A stretch of DNA of 64,000 nucleotides from Thermogemmatispora sp042408735 (GCF_042408735.1 NZ_JBHOQV010000131.1:8562-72561), one strand, 5' to 3'; shown: positions 1 through 9,364, counted from the stretch's first letter. Made by a program: numbers and translations. The notes: generated by a model not told the origin, from the sequence alone.

Positions 1-1599
1 CAGGCCGAGGTCATTCTTCTCGCTGGGAGCAACATCGCCGAGACGATGCCCCCGCTGATGCAGTACCTCGAGCGTCAGCAACAAGCCGGCGGTCTACTGA
101 TCACGGTTGACCCCCGCCAGAGCATCACTGCTCGCTCAGGTCAGCGCCACCTGCAGCTCACGCCTGGCAGCGATGCCGCCCTGGCCAACGGCCTGCTGCA
201 CATTCTGATCCGTGACGGTCTTCTGGACGAGGAGTATATCGCTCAGCGGACCAGCAACTTTGCCGCTGCCCAAGCGATGGCGGCCGCCTATTGGCCGGAG
301 CGTGTTGAACGCCTTACCGGTGTGCCCGAGCGGGAGCTGACTGAGGTGGCTCATCTGTTGGCTCAGGCTCGCTCGGCCATGGTCCTGACCGGGCGAGGCG
401 CCGAACAGCAGCGTCAGGGCGTGACCAACGTCCTCGCCTACATCAATGTGGCCCTCGCTCTGGGCCTGGTCGGCAGGCCCGGCAGCGGCTTCGGCAGTCT
501 GACCGGCCAGGGAAACGGCCAGGGAGGACGCGAGCACGGCCAGAAGGCCAACCAGTTGCCGGGCTATCGCCGTATCGACGATCCGGCAGCCAGAACCCAT
601 ATTGCCCGCGTCTGGGGCGTTGACGAGCGGGAGCTGCCAGGTCCGGGCCGCTCGGCCTATGAGATGCTTGCCAGTCTGGGGAGGCCCGGCGGCGTACGCT
701 GCCTGTTTGTCATGGGCAGCAATCTGGTCGTCTCGGCTCCCAACGCCTTGCAAATCGAAGAACGGCTGGCGGCTCTCGATTCGCTGATTGTCTGCGACTT
801 CTTTCTCTCAGAAACGGCCCGTCTGGCCAGCGTTGTCTTACCGGTCACCCAGTGGGCCGAGGAGGAGGGCACGCTTACCAATCTTGAAGGCCGTGTCATT
901 CATCGGAGGCGAGTTTTTAGTCCGCCAGCCGGCGTTTGGGATGAGATCACGCTGCTCTGCGAGTTAGCCAGGCGTCTGGGGAAGGGCCAGTATTTTCCCT
1001 TCAGCAAGGCCCGCGACGTTTTTGAAGAACTCAGGCGCGCCAGCGTCGGTGGCCTGGCCGACTACGCTGGCATCAGCTACGAGAAGATCGATGCTCAACA
1101 GGGTGTCTTCTGGCCATGTCCGGCCCCCGATCACCCAGGCACCCCTCGCCTCTTCACCGAGGGCTTCCCGACCAGCGACGGGCGCGCCCGCTTCCACGTG
1201 ACCCACTACCAGGGTCCTGCCGAGGAGCCTGACCGCGACTATCCTCTCTACCTTAGTACAGGGCGCACCCTGGCCCACTATCAGTCGGGCAGTCAGACCC
1301 GACGCATCGCTCAACTACAAGCCCTCAGCCCTGAGCCGCTGATCGAGATTCATCCGACAACGGCCAGCGAGTGCGGTCTCAACGATGGAGATCTTGCTCT
1401 GCTCTCGACCCGCCGGGCGAGCATGCAGGGCCGTATCAGAGTAAACGAAACGATTCGCGAAGATACGCTCTTTGTCCCCTTCCACTGGGGAGACGCACAA
1501 GCAGTCAACCGCCTGACCAATCCTGCGCTCGACCCTGTTAGCCGCATGCCCGAATTCAAAGTTTGTGCAGCGCGGATCGAGCGCCTTGAGAATCCATGA
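1..1599 (+). CDS. narB: Assimilatory nitrate reductase, molybdopterin subunit (C-terminal part; start lies outside the window)
   Basis: This enzyme reduces nitrate to nitrite at a Mo-bis-MGD centre in the cytoplasm. The reading frame is open from base 1 (QAEVILLAGSNIAET...), so the first ATG at 46 is internal and the N-terminal [4Fe-4S] domain is upstream. Visible family motifs are GRPGSGFGSLTGQGNGQGGR near the start, VCDFFLSETARLASVVLP, EEGTLTNLEGRV, STGRTLAHYQSGSQTRR, and a C-terminal molydopterin-dinucleotide-binding end with FHWGDAQAVNRLTNPALDP and MPEFKVCA. There is no C-terminal BFD-like [2Fe-2S] domain, so it resembles ferredoxin-dependent NarB more than Klebsiella NasA. It stands 37 bp before nirB, which fits an assimilatory role. 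The symbol narB is chosen by domain layout; nasA or nasC would be equally defensible. Confidence 0.9.
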   Translation, partial: QAEVILLAGSNIAETMPPLMQYLERQQQAGGLLITVDPRQSITARSGQRHLQLTPGSDAALANGLLHILIRDGLLDEEYIAQRTSNFAAAQAMAAAYWPERVERLTGVPERELTEVAHLLAQARSAMVLTGRGAEQQRQGVTNVLAYINVALALGLVGRPGSGFGSLTGQGNGQGGREHGQKANQLPGYRRIDDPAARTHIARVWGVDERELPGPGRSAYEMLASLGRPGGVRCLFVMGSNLVVSAPNALQIEERLAALDSLIVCDFFLSETARLASVVLPVTQWAEEEGTLTNLEGRVIHRRRVFSPPAGVWDEITLLCELARRLGKGQYFPFSKARDVFEELRRASVGGLADYAGISYEKIDAQQGVFWPCPAPDHPGTPRLFTEGFPTSDGRARFHVTHYQGPAEEPDRDYPLYLSTGRTLAHYQSGSQTRRIAQLQALSPEPLIEIHPTTASECGLNDGDLALLSTRRASMQGRIRVNETIREDTLFVPFHWGDAQAVNRLTNPALDPVSRMPEFKVCAARIERLENP

Positions 1600-1636
1600 G
1601 AATCCAAGCGAGTAGCACAGGGAGGGAGCAACGCAG

Positions 1637-4114
1637 ATGACGCGGAAGCTGCGACTCGTTGTCATTGGCAACGGCATGGCCGGGGCCCGCCTGGTTGAAG
1701 AAATCGTCAATCGCCCGGGAGGAGAGCGCTACGAGATCACGGTGCTGGGCGCCGAACCCTACGGCAACTACAATCGCATTCTGCTCTCGGGCGTCCTGGC
1801 GGGCAGCTATTGTCCGGAGTCCATCTTTCTTCAGCCGCTGGCCTGGTATCAGGAGCACGGCGTCAGGCTGCGGGCGGGCCAGGCCGCTGTTGGGATCGAC
1901 TGGCGGAGGCGCCGCGTGCAGACCTCCGATGATGACTGGGAAGCCTACGACCGCCTTGTGATCGCCACCGGTAGTCGCCCTTGCCTCCCGCCGCTCGCCA
2001 ACCTGGTGCGCGAGGATGGCCGACTCATCGAGGGCGCTTTTACCTTCCGCACGCTGGATGACTGCCAGGCGATTCTCGCTCATTGCAGCCGTGCCAGGCG
2101 GGCCGCGGTCATCGGGGGAGGGCTGCTTGGTCTGGAGGCGGCCAGCGGTTTGCGCAAGCGGGGACTGGAGGTCCACCTCATTCACCGCTCTCCCCATCTG
2201 CTCAACCTCCAGCTCGACACGGCGGGGAGCGCTATCTTAGCGCGACTCGTCGGCGAGCAAGGGATCCAGCTTCACCTTGGCAAGGAGACGGTCGCTGTTC
2301 TCGGGCAGGATCAGCTCTGCGGCCTGCGCTTCAGCGACGGCAGCGGACTGGCCTGCGATCTGTGTGTCATCGCCACGGGGTCTCAGCCCAATATCGAGCT
2401 GGCACGGGCGGCGGGACTGGCCGTCAGGCACGGCATCGTCGTTGATGATAACCTCGCCTGCAGTGTTCCCGAGGTCTTCGCCCTTGGCGAGTGCGCCGAG
2501 CACCGTGGGCAGACCTATGGCCTCGTTGCCCCCGGGTGGGAACAGGCCCGTATCCTGGCCGAGCGCCTCACCGATAGCGAGAGCCGAAAACAGTACACCG
2601 GTTCGGCTCTCTCGACCCGCCTGAAGGTCGGCGACCTCGACCTGACGGTGATGGGCCACAAAGAGCCGCAAGGCAGCGAAGATGAAGTGATCACCTACGC
2701 CGAACCTGCTCGCGGCATCTACAAGAAGCTCATCGTGCGCGAGGGGCGCCTGCAGGGCGCGATCCTGCTCGGCGACCTGCCGGGCAGCCTCCCCGCCGCC
2801 CGTCTTGTGCAACTCTTCCATCGAGGCGACCCGCTGCCGACCAACCGGGCCGAACTGCTCTTCCCCTATCATGCTGGGAACAGGCAGGTCCTCTCGGTAG
2901 CCGAGCTTCCCGACGATACCCAAATCTGCAACTGCAATGGCGTCTCCAAGGGGACCATCCTTGCTGCTGTCCGTACCGGCAAGCGCAGTCTCAAAGCCCT
3001 CTGCGAGGCCACGCGCGCTGCTACCGGCTGCGGCTCCTGCAAGGGCCAGGTCCAGGAACTGCTCGTGCTGGCCTGTGAAGGCGAAGTTGCCGAAGACCCC
3101 TCGGTCCACTATTACGTTCCAGCTATTCCCCTGACCAAGCCAGAGCTGGTGCGCGTTATCAAGGAACGCGGCCTGCGCAGCGTCTCGGCGGTCTTCCGAG
3201 AGCTGGCCAATGGCCAGGAGGACCCGGCCAGCAAGGCCGGCCTGGCCTCACTGCTGAAAACCATCTGGGGCAAGGACTACGAAGACGAGCGCGATGCGCG
3301 CTTCATCAATGACCGCGTGCACGCCAACATTCAGAAGGATGGCACCTTCAGCGTGGTGCCGCGCATCTACGGAGGCGTCACCACGCCGGAGCAGCTGCGC
3401 CGCATCGCGGACGTCGCCGAAAAGTATCGCGTGCCGCTCGTCAAGATCACCGGCGGCCAGCGCATCGATCTGGTTGGGGTGCGCAAGGAGCAACTGCCGG
3501 CTATCTGGAAAGACCTCGGCATGCCTTCTGGCCATGCCTACACCAAGGCTTTCCGCACCTGTAAGACCTGCCTGGGAAGCGACTTCTGCCGCTATGGCCT
3601 GGGGGACAGCACGGCCCTTGGCATCAAGATCGAGAAGCGCTATCAGGGCATTGAAATGCCCCACAAGGTCAAGCTGGCCACGGCGGGTTGTCCGCGCAAC
3701 TGCTCAGAAGCTACCACCAAAGATCTGGGTGCCGTGGCTATCGAGGGGGGACGTTGGGAGATCTACGTCGGCGGCGCGGCAGGCTCCCGCGTCCGCAAGG
3801 GGGACCTGCTCTGTACGGTCGATACCCACGAAGAGGTCCTGCTCTACATGGGGCGCTTCATGCAGTACTACCGTGAGAATGCCAAATACCAGGAGCGCAG
3901 CTACGACTTTGTGGAGCGCGTCGGCATCGAGCACCTGCGCCGCGTCCTGGTTGAGGATGCCGAGGGGATTGGCGAGCGCCTTGACCGCGAGATCCAGGCC
4001 GCCGTCGAAGCCTACGTTGATCCCTGGCAGCGCGAGGCTGAAGCCCCCGTGACCCCCACTCAGTTTAGTCAGGTTCTGGAGGCCATGCCCGTCTCGCTGG
4101 GTGCCAACGACTGA
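1637..4114 (+). CDS. nirB: NAD(P)H-dependent assimilatory nitrite reductase, large subunit
   Basis: NirB reduces nitrite to ammonium with six electrons from NAD(P)H through FAD, Fe-S clusters and siroheme. The 825-aa protein has the full-length order: an FAD Rossmann motif (VVIGNGMAGAR, about residue 8), an NAD motif (VIGGGLLGLEA, about 157), a BFD-like [2Fe-2S] domain (CNCNG about 430 and CGSCKG about 463), a ferredoxin-like half domain, and the siroheme/[4Fe-4S] domain. The four cluster cysteines are present as CLGSDFC (about 644) and CPRNC (about 684). The start has GGAGG 11 bases upstream. It sits between the nitrate reductase and nirD on the same strand, so the three very probably form one operon. 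Confidence 0.96.
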   Translation: MTRKLRLVVIGNGMAGARLVEEIVNRPGGERYEITVLGAEPYGNYNRILLSGVLAGSYCPESIFLQPLAWYQEHGVRLRAGQAAVGIDWRRRRVQTSDDDWEAYDRLVIATGSRPCLPPLANLVREDGRLIEGAFTFRTLDDCQAILAHCSRARRAAVIGGGLLGLEAASGLRKRGLEVHLIHRSPHLLNLQLDTAGSAILARLVGEQGIQLHLGKETVAVLGQDQLCGLRFSDGSGLACDLCVIATGSQPNIELARAAGLAVRHGIVVDDNLACSVPEVFALGECAEHRGQTYGLVAPGWEQARILAERLTDSESRKQYTGSALSTRLKVGDLDLTVMGHKEPQGSEDEVITYAEPARGIYKKLIVREGRLQGAILLGDLPGSLPAARLVQLFHRGDPLPTNRAELLFPYHAGNRQVLSVAELPDDTQICNCNGVSKGTILAAVRTGKRSLKALCEATRAATGCGSCKGQVQELLVLACEGEVAEDPSVHYYVPAIPLTKPELVRVIKERGLRSVSAVFRELANGQEDPASKAGLASLLKTIWGKDYEDERDARFINDRVHANIQKDGTFSVVPRIYGGVTTPEQLRRIADVAEKYRVPLVKITGGQRIDLVGVRKEQLPAIWKDLGMPSGHAYTKAFRTCKTCLGSDFCRYGLGDSTALGIKIEKRYQGIEMPHKVKLATAGCPRNCSEATTKDLGAVAIEGGRWEIYVGGAAGSRVRKGDLLCTVDTHEEVLLYMGRFMQYYRENAKYQERSYDFVERVGIEHLRRVLVEDAEGIGERLDREIQAAVEAYVDPWQREAEAPVTPTQFSQVLEAMPVSLGAND

Positions 4115-4198
4115 GCACACTGCGGCAGACTGGCTGACTCAGTCGTCCGAAAGCAGCCTGAAGAGGTAAGGGAAGGAAGGAGGAAACCAGCAGATCCC

Positions 4199-4537
4199 AT
4201 GAAAGCGCCGCTACCGCCCGGAGCCGTGTGCTATAATCTAGGGCACGTCAGTCGCATTCCGCGCGGCGAAGGCCGCACCTATCAGCTGCGCGACCGGCTC
4301 ATTGCCGTCTTTCGTTGCCGCAGCGGAGAGCTATTCGCGACACAGGCCGACTGTCCCCACCGGGGAGGGCCGTTAGCCGACGGCATCATCGGAGATGGCA
4401 AAGTCATCTGCCCTCTACATGCCTTCAAATTCGACCTGCGCACCGGCGCCCCGCTCGGGAACACCTGTGCGCGCCTGCGCACTTATCCCGTCAGTCTGGA
4501 TGCCGATGGCAACATTTTAGTGACTGTTGAGGTCTAG
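4199..4537 (+). CDS. nirD: Nitrite reductase small subunit, Rieske-type
   Basis: NirD is the small partner of NirB. This 112-aa protein is one Rieske domain: Cys52-x-His54 (CPHRGGPLADG) and Cys71-x2-His74 (CPLHAFKF) are positioned to bind a [2Fe-2S] cluster. Unlike many proteobacterial NirD proteins, which have lost the cluster ligands, this copy keeps all four, as cyanobacterial and actinobacterial forms often do. The nearest good Shine-Dalgarno (AAGGAGG, 4177-4183) is about 15 bases from the ATG, which is long, but no other in-frame start lies between. It follows nirB by 84 bp. Confidence 0.94.
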   Translation: MKAPLPPGAVCYNLGHVSRIPRGEGRTYQLRDRLIAVFRCRSGELFATQADCPHRGGPLADGIIGDGKVICPLHAFKFDLRTGAPLGNTCARLRTYPVSLDADGNILVTVEV

Positions 4538-4651
4538 AGCTGGGGACCGCCCTGGCCGTTTCGTCTGTCGCGAAGCCTGGGGATCATAAGCGAGCGCAAG
4601 CAACAGACTGCGAGCGGAAGCGCACAAGCGCACAAAGGAAAAGGACCAGCT

Positions 4652-5494
4652 ATGATAAGAGGCTTTGCAGAAGCTGAGATCGCTGTTCTGGAGGCCCGCA
4701 TGAGCGGGGAGCTGGCGCATCTCATCGCGCGCCATGGGGGACACGCGCGCTGCATTCCTGCCGTGCGTGAGGTTCCTCCGGCAGATGCCGCCCAGCAGGC
4801 TCTGACCCTGCTGGGCGAACTGCAGGCCAGACGCCTGGACGCCGTCATCTTTTCCACCGGCGTGGGGGCCAGCGCCTTGCTGCGCGAGATCGAGCAGCAG
4901 GACCAGCTCCCCGAGCTGTTGGATGCTCTCAAACAGGTAACTATCATCTGTCGCGGACCTAAACCGGCCACGGTCCTCAAGAGACATGGCCTGCCAGTGC
5001 ATATCAGTGCCCGCGAGCCGCATACCACCGAGGAACTGCTCGACGCCCTGGAAGAGGTCGAGCTGCGCGGCAGACGGCTGGCCCTGCTCCACTACGGAGA
5101 GCGCAACGCCCGGCTCGTCGCCTATCTTCAGGAACGCGGCGCCAGCGTGGCGGAGTTCTGCCTCTACGAGTGGAAGCTCCCCGAAGACACCAGCCCGCTT
5201 AGACAGCTTGTCCATGACCTCTGCGCTGGCCAGGTCGACGCTCTTGTGCTGACCAGTCAGGTTCAGGTGCGCCATCTCTTTCAGGTGGCCGAGCAAGAGG
5301 GCCGCAGCCAGGCGCTCGCCCAGGCGTTGCGCGAGCAGGTAACCGTCGCCTCGATCGGCCCCACCTGCAGCGAGGCCCTGCTGCAGTACGGTGTCAGGCC
5401 GCACGTCGTACCAGAGCATCCCCGCATGGGACACCTCGTCAAGGCCCTTTCACACTACCTGGAAGATCGGAGCCGGGCATTGCCCAGTAGCTAG
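4652..5494 (+). CDS. hemD: Uroporphyrinogen-III synthase (HEM4 family)
   Basis: The 280-aa protein matches the two-lobed HEM4 fold that cyclises hydroxymethylbilane to uroporphyrinogen III, the precursor of siroheme and haem. Supporting segments are LDAVIFSTGVGASALLREIE and VTIICRGPKPATVLKRHGL in the first half, RLALLHYGERNARLVAYLQERGA in the hinge, and VDALVLTSQVQVRHLF followed by VTVASIGPTCSEALLQYGV in the second. Its place directly behind nirBD suggests it supplies siroheme to NirB; that link is inferred from position. Start ATG 4652 has AAGGA about 6 bases upstream. No siroheme synthase (CysG-type methylase or ferrochelatase) is in the window. Confidence 0.88.
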   Translation: MIRGFAEAEIAVLEARMSGELAHLIARHGGHARCIPAVREVPPADAAQQALTLLGELQARRLDAVIFSTGVGASALLREIEQQDQLPELLDALKQVTIICRGPKPATVLKRHGLPVHISAREPHTTEELLDALEEVELRGRRLALLHYGERNARLVAYLQERGASVAEFCLYEWKLPEDTSPLRQLVHDLCAGQVDALVLTSQVQVRHLFQVAEQEGRSQALAQALREQVTVASIGPTCSEALLQYGVRPHVVPEHPRMGHLVKALSHYLEDRSRALPSS

Positions 5495-5659
5495 TCGCTA
5501 AGTGTCCATCCCGGCTGGCCTGGTCCGAGTCGGGCCTGCGCTCCGGCTCCTTGACCAGCCCGAGCGTCCTCTGAATGGACCGCTCCCGCTGGGACAGGGG
5601 CTTTTTCGTCTCGCCACACGGTCGACATGCCATCCGATCATAGGGAGGTCATTACAACT

Positions 5660-6911
5660 ATGCGCATCCCTCGTACTCCGCTCACCACCTTGATCGCTGC
5701 CTTCTTGCACTTTGATACCTGCTTCGCGCTCTGGGTCTTGCTGGGAGCGCTTGGAATCTTTATTGCCCAGAGCCTGAAGCTGAGTCCTGCCGAGCAGGGT
5801 TTTCTGGTAGCCGTGCCAACCCTTGGTGGCTCCCTGGCGCGCTTCCCGATGGGGATCCTTGGCGACCGCTTCGGCTACAAGCGGGTAGGGACCTTTCTGC
5901 TCCTCTTTCTGTTTCTCCCGCTGCTGGCCGGCTGGCTGCTCCCCCTCAATTTCCCGGCCCTGCTGGCCGTTGGGCTTCTGCTGGGCTGTGCCGGCTCCTC
6001 TTTTGCCGTCGCGCTCCCTTTGGCCAGCCGTTGCTATCCAGCGGAGAGGCAGGGACTGGTCATGGGCATTACCGCGGCAGGGAATATGGGGACCGTTATC
6101 GCCAACCTGGCCGCGCCCGCGCTGGCGCGCAGCTACGGCTGGCAGACGGTGATGGGGCTGGCCATGATCCCTCTGGCCCTCATCCTGTTGGCCTTCGTCC
6201 TGCTGAGCCGGGAAGCCGAGAAGGGGCCTGCTGGGGTCGTTAGCCTGTCCGAGTCCGAGCCGGAGTCATCTGGGAGCGTTCTTGCGAGCGCCGATCTCTG
6301 GTGGTTCTGCTTTTTCTACAGCATCACCTTTGGCGGCTTCGTTGGCTTGAGTACCTTCCTGCCCCTCTTCTTGCACAACCAGTACGGTCTGAGCGCCGTC
6401 AATGCCGGCCTGCTCACCGCACTTGCCAGTCTGGCGGGCAGTCTGGCTCGTCCTCTGGGGGGGGTACCTGGCGGACCGCCTGGGCGGCATCTTTATGCTC
6501 AACCTCGTCTTCTGTCTTGTGGCCGTCAGCTACGCCCTGCTTGCCTGGGTTCCGCCGCTGAGCCTGGGGACCTGTCTGATCCTCTTTTTGCTGGCCATGC
6601 TCGGTACGGGCAACGGAGCGGTTTTCCAGCTTGTTCCCCTGCGCTTTCCCCGGCAGATTGGTCTGGCCACTGGCCTTGTCGGAGCCTGTGGTGGTCTGGG
6701 GGGCTTTCTCTTGCCCTCCTTGTTGGGGGAAGCCAGACAACTGAGCGGCAGCTACGCCACGGGCCTGGTTGGCCTGGCCTGTCTGGCCCTTGTCGCCCTG
6801 GTTAGCCTCCGTCTGCTGGTCAGCCTGCGGCCGGATTGGCGGCTCGGGCGGCCAGTTGCTGTCGTCGCGCAGCAGCCCTCCGCCTACTCGCGTAGCCGTA
6901 GCGGCTCCTAG
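5660..6911 (+). pseudogene. narK: NarK/NasA-type nitrate/nitrite MFS transporter, interrupted by a frameshift
   Basis: This is a 12-TM major facilitator of the nitrate/nitrite porter family that would bring nitrate to the reductases upstream. The first part reads FDTCFALWVLLGALGIF, GILGDRFGYKR (MFS motif A) and AGNMGTVIANLAAPAL. The frame then shifts in an eight-G run at 6457-6464. With seven Gs the protein reads through as LARPLGGYLADRLGG, the second copy of the MFS motif, and continues in the other frame to a stop at 6911 (FLLAMLGTGNGAVFQLVPL..., end SRSRSGS). As given, the first frame runs on to 6805 with unrelated sequence. Start ATG 5660 follows GGGAGGT by about 10 bases and is better than the ATG at 5627. 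It could be a sequencing error, a phase-variable tract or a true null. Confidence 0.85.
6457..6464 (+). repeat. Run of eight G that breaks the narK frame
   Basis: The G8 tract sits at the junction between the two frames of the transporter. Removing one G restores the conserved GGYLADRLGG motif. Homopolymers of this length are both slippage-prone in vivo and error-prone in assembly, and the sequence alone cannot tell which applies. Confidence 0.85.
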
Positions 6912-7020
6912 CCAGCGCAGCCGGGGTCAGAGCGGCGAGGCCGAGGAAGGTTCCGACCTCCTGGCGCCTGCTCTGCTGATAGCCTTCTCCTGTCTCCTCT
7001 GGCCAGGCCACGATCGTGCA

Positions 7021-7029
7021 TGCTATACT
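7021..7029 (+). promoter_or_regulatory. Candidate extended -10 element for the cystathionine beta-synthase gene
   Basis: TGCTATACT fits an extended -10 box (TGn-TATACT). No good -35 lies 16-18 bases upstream. It is about 150 bases before the start at 7180. This is a weak pattern match. Confidence 0.3.
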
Positions 7030-7179
7030 GTGGCTACGAAAGAACGAGTGTTCCGGCCCACCGGCGGTCTGACGTGCCCGGTCGGTGGGCCGAGTTGGGT
7101 CCCATCTTCCAACGCGGCAAGTCCCCACTCGACCAAAAACGCCAGCACAGCAACTGCTGCAGAGAGGAAGCGTGGAGAT

Positions 7180-8598
7180 ATGCAGGAGAAGCATACAGCT
7201 GAGCCCGCGCCAGGAGACATGCGCTACTACGATTCGATCCTCGAAGCCATTGGTAATACCCCACTGGTGCGCCTGCGCAAAGTCGCTGCCGACGTTCCGC
7301 CCCTGGTCCTTGCCAAGATCGAGATGCTCAATCCCGGAGGCAGCGTCAAGGATCGCATTGGTCCAGCGATGATCGAGTACTGCGAGCGCCAGGGTCTACT
7401 GCGTCCCGGGGGAACCATCGTCGAACCCACCAGCGGCAATACTGGCCATGGTCTGGCCATAGCAGCCGCCATCAAAGGCTATCACTGTATCTTTGTCATG
7501 ACCGATAAGGTGAGCGAGGAGAAGCGCAGCCTGCTGCGGGCCTACGGGGCCGAGGTAGTTATCTGTCCGAGTACTGTTCCTCCCGACTCGCCCGAGCATT
7601 ATAAGAATGTAGCTCATCGCCTTGCCAAAGAGATCCCTGGGGCCTGCTGCCCCGATCAGTACTCCAATCCGGCCAATCCTGCGGCCCACTACGCCAGCAC
7701 CGGGCCCGAAATCTGGCGTGATACCGCCGGGCGCATCACGGCCTTTGTCGCGGGCATCGGCACTGCTGGCACGATCACCGGTACTGCTCGCTATCTCAAG
7801 GAGCAGAATCCTGCCATCAAGGTGATTGGCGCCGACCCTGCAGGCTCCGTCTACTCGGGCGACACACCGCGGCCCTACAAGGTCGAGGGCATCGGCATGG
7901 AGGTCTTCCCCAAGAATTACGATCCCTCCGTCGTTGACGAGGTGATCCGCGTTGAAGATCGCATCTCCTTTTACTGGGCCCGGCGTCTGGCGCGTGAGGA
8001 GGGGATCCTCGTTGGCGGCTCCTCGGGCACGGCCCTGGCCGCGGCCCTGACCTACGCGCGCCGGCTGACACCTGACGATGTGGTTGTCGTACTCTTTCCC
8101 GATACCGGACGTGGCTATCTCAGCAAGCAGTTCAACGATACCTGGATGCGCGAGAACAACTTGCTGATGCAGGCTGAGACTGAGCAGCCGACCCTGCGGG
8201 ACGTGCTCACCTACCGACGGACCCACGAGGGGAGCATGCCGCTGGTCGTCAGTGTCTCGCCCCAGGACTCGATCGCCGACGCCGTTGAGCTGCTCCGCCG
8301 CTACGGGATTAGCCAGACGCCCGTCATGGAACATGGGCGCATGGTTGGCAGCCTCACCGAGGATCTGCTGCTCCAGCACCTGGCCAGCGGGGAAGCTCTG
8401 AGCGCCAAGACGGTCGGCTCTCTTCAAGGCCCTCCTTTCCCCGAGCTAGCCGCCGACGCCCCCGTCCAGGAGGCCTATACGCTCTTCCGCAGCGGCCAGT
8501 CGGCGGTGGCTGTCATGGACGGCCCCCGGTTGGAGGGCATCGTGACCCGCAGCGACCTGCTGGAATTCTGGGCCCACAGTCGGGAGCGAACGTGCTAG
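7180..8598 (+). CDS. Cystathionine beta-synthase / cysteine synthase with two CBS domains
   Basis: This is a PLP enzyme of the OASS/CBS family that replaces the serine (or O-acetylserine) beta-hydroxyl to make cystathionine or cysteine. The 472-aa protein has the PLP lysine in GGSVKDR (about residue 57), the phosphate loop SGNTGHG (about 84-90), GIGTAGTITG (about 192) and GGSSGTA. The C-terminal 130 residues form two CBS repeats (LVVSVSPQDSIADAVELL... and PVQEAYTLFRSGQSAVAVMD...), a regulatory Bateman module as in eukaryotic and actinobacterial CBS. It has no haem-binding N-terminal extension. The frame is open back to 6769, but ATG 7180 carries a purine-rich ribosome site (AGAGGAAG). Without biochemical data CBS and cysteine synthase cannot be separated. 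Confidence 0.88.
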   Translation: MQEKHTAEPAPGDMRYYDSILEAIGNTPLVRLRKVAADVPPLVLAKIEMLNPGGSVKDRIGPAMIEYCERQGLLRPGGTIVEPTSGNTGHGLAIAAAIKGYHCIFVMTDKVSEEKRSLLRAYGAEVVICPSTVPPDSPEHYKNVAHRLAKEIPGACCPDQYSNPANPAAHYASTGPEIWRDTAGRITAFVAGIGTAGTITGTARYLKEQNPAIKVIGADPAGSVYSGDTPRPYKVEGIGMEVFPKNYDPSVVDEVIRVEDRISFYWARRLAREEGILVGGSSGTALAAALTYARRLTPDDVVVVLFPDTGRGYLSKQFNDTWMRENNLLMQAETEQPTLRDVLTYRRTHEGSMPLVVSVSPQDSIADAVELLRRYGISQTPVMEHGRMVGSLTEDLLLQHLASGEALSAKTVGSLQGPPFPELAADAPVQEAYTLFRSGQSAVAVMDGPRLEGIVTRSDLLEFWAHSRERTC

Positions 8599-8679
8599 CG
8601 GACTCAGCGATGAGCCTGATCTCATCCTTTTTCTATCTCTAGAGCCGGGCAGATGGCCTCTGGCTAGTGCGTCAGGGAG

Positions 8680-8730
8680 CAAGGCAAGGGAGGGAGGGCA
8701 GATCTAGTGCGCCTTCCCTCCCTTACCTTG
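8680..8730 (+). terminator. Long hairpin downstream of the cystathionine beta-synthase gene
   Basis: Bases 8680-8699 pair with 8711-8730 around an 11-base loop: 20 positions with one mismatch and one G-T. It lies 81 bp after the stop codon. No U-tract follows, so it may be a processing or Rho-linked barrier instead of a classic intrinsic terminator. Its right arm ends inside the -35 box of the next promoter. Confidence 0.6.
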
Positions 8731-8756
8731 ACAGAGCGCAAATGTGCTGCTACCAT
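8728..8756 (+). promoter_or_regulatory. Candidate sigma-70 promoter for archease-rtcB
   Basis: TTGACA (8728-8733), a 17-base spacer and TACCAT (8751-8756) give a perfect -35 and a fair -10. Transcription would start near 8763 and leave a leader of about 170 bases before archease. The -35 box overlaps the end of the preceding hairpin. Confidence 0.55.
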
Positions 8757-8935
8757 GAACAACGCATGACGCTTGAATGGGGCGGGTTGGCCGACATTCG
8801 GGAAGGAAGCTGCCGTGAAACGATGCCCAGGTCTGGTCTCCCGAGGAAGGGACAGGGAAGCGCCATGCAGGTGCCAGCGCTTGCCCAGATGCAGGCCAGA
8901 AGCCTGGTCCCACTCAATGAAAAGCGGGCGTAGCC

Positions 8936-9364
8936 ATGGAGGAGCTGCCTTTCGAGGTCTTCGAGCACACGGCAGACGTCGGGCTCCAGGTCTACGGGCG
9001 GACCCTGCCGGAACTCTTCGTTCATGCGGCAGAGGGAATGGAAAGCCTGATGGTGCCTCTGGAGCAGGTTGAACCCAGGATCAGTCGAGAAGTGGTGGTT
9101 GAGGGGGATGATTTGGTCTCGCTGCTGATTGCCTGGCTAAGCCGTCTGATCTTCCTGTTCGATACCGAGTTTTTGCTCTTTCGCCAGTTTGAGATCAACG
9201 ACTTCTCCCAGACGCAGCTGAAGATGAAGGCGCGCGCCAGCGGCGAGCCTTATGACGAGCAGCGCCACGAGCTAAGCAGCGCCATCAAGGCGGTCACCAG
9301 GCATCAGGCCGAGGTCGTCCCCACCGCCGGCGGCTACCGAGCGCGCATCATCTTCGACATCTAG
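8936..9364 (+). CDS. Archease
   Basis: Archease is the small activator that helps RtcB complete guanylylation and gives multiple-turnover RNA ligation. The 142-aa protein has the usual family length and the typical start FEVFEHTADVGLQVYG, with the conserved Asp of HTAD that binds calcium in known structures. The middle (LVSLLIAWLSRLIFLFDTE) and the end (SAIKAVTRHQAEV...YRARIIFDI) also fit. The ribosome site is weak. The gene lies 459 bp upstream of rtcB on the same strand, the usual functional pairing. Confidence 0.93.
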   Translation: MEELPFEVFEHTADVGLQVYGRTLPELFVHAAEGMESLMVPLEQVEPRISREVVVEGDDLVSLLIAWLSRLIFLFDTEFLLFRQFEINDFSQTQLKMKARASGEPYDEQRHELSSAIKAVTRHQAEVVPTAGGYRARIIFDI

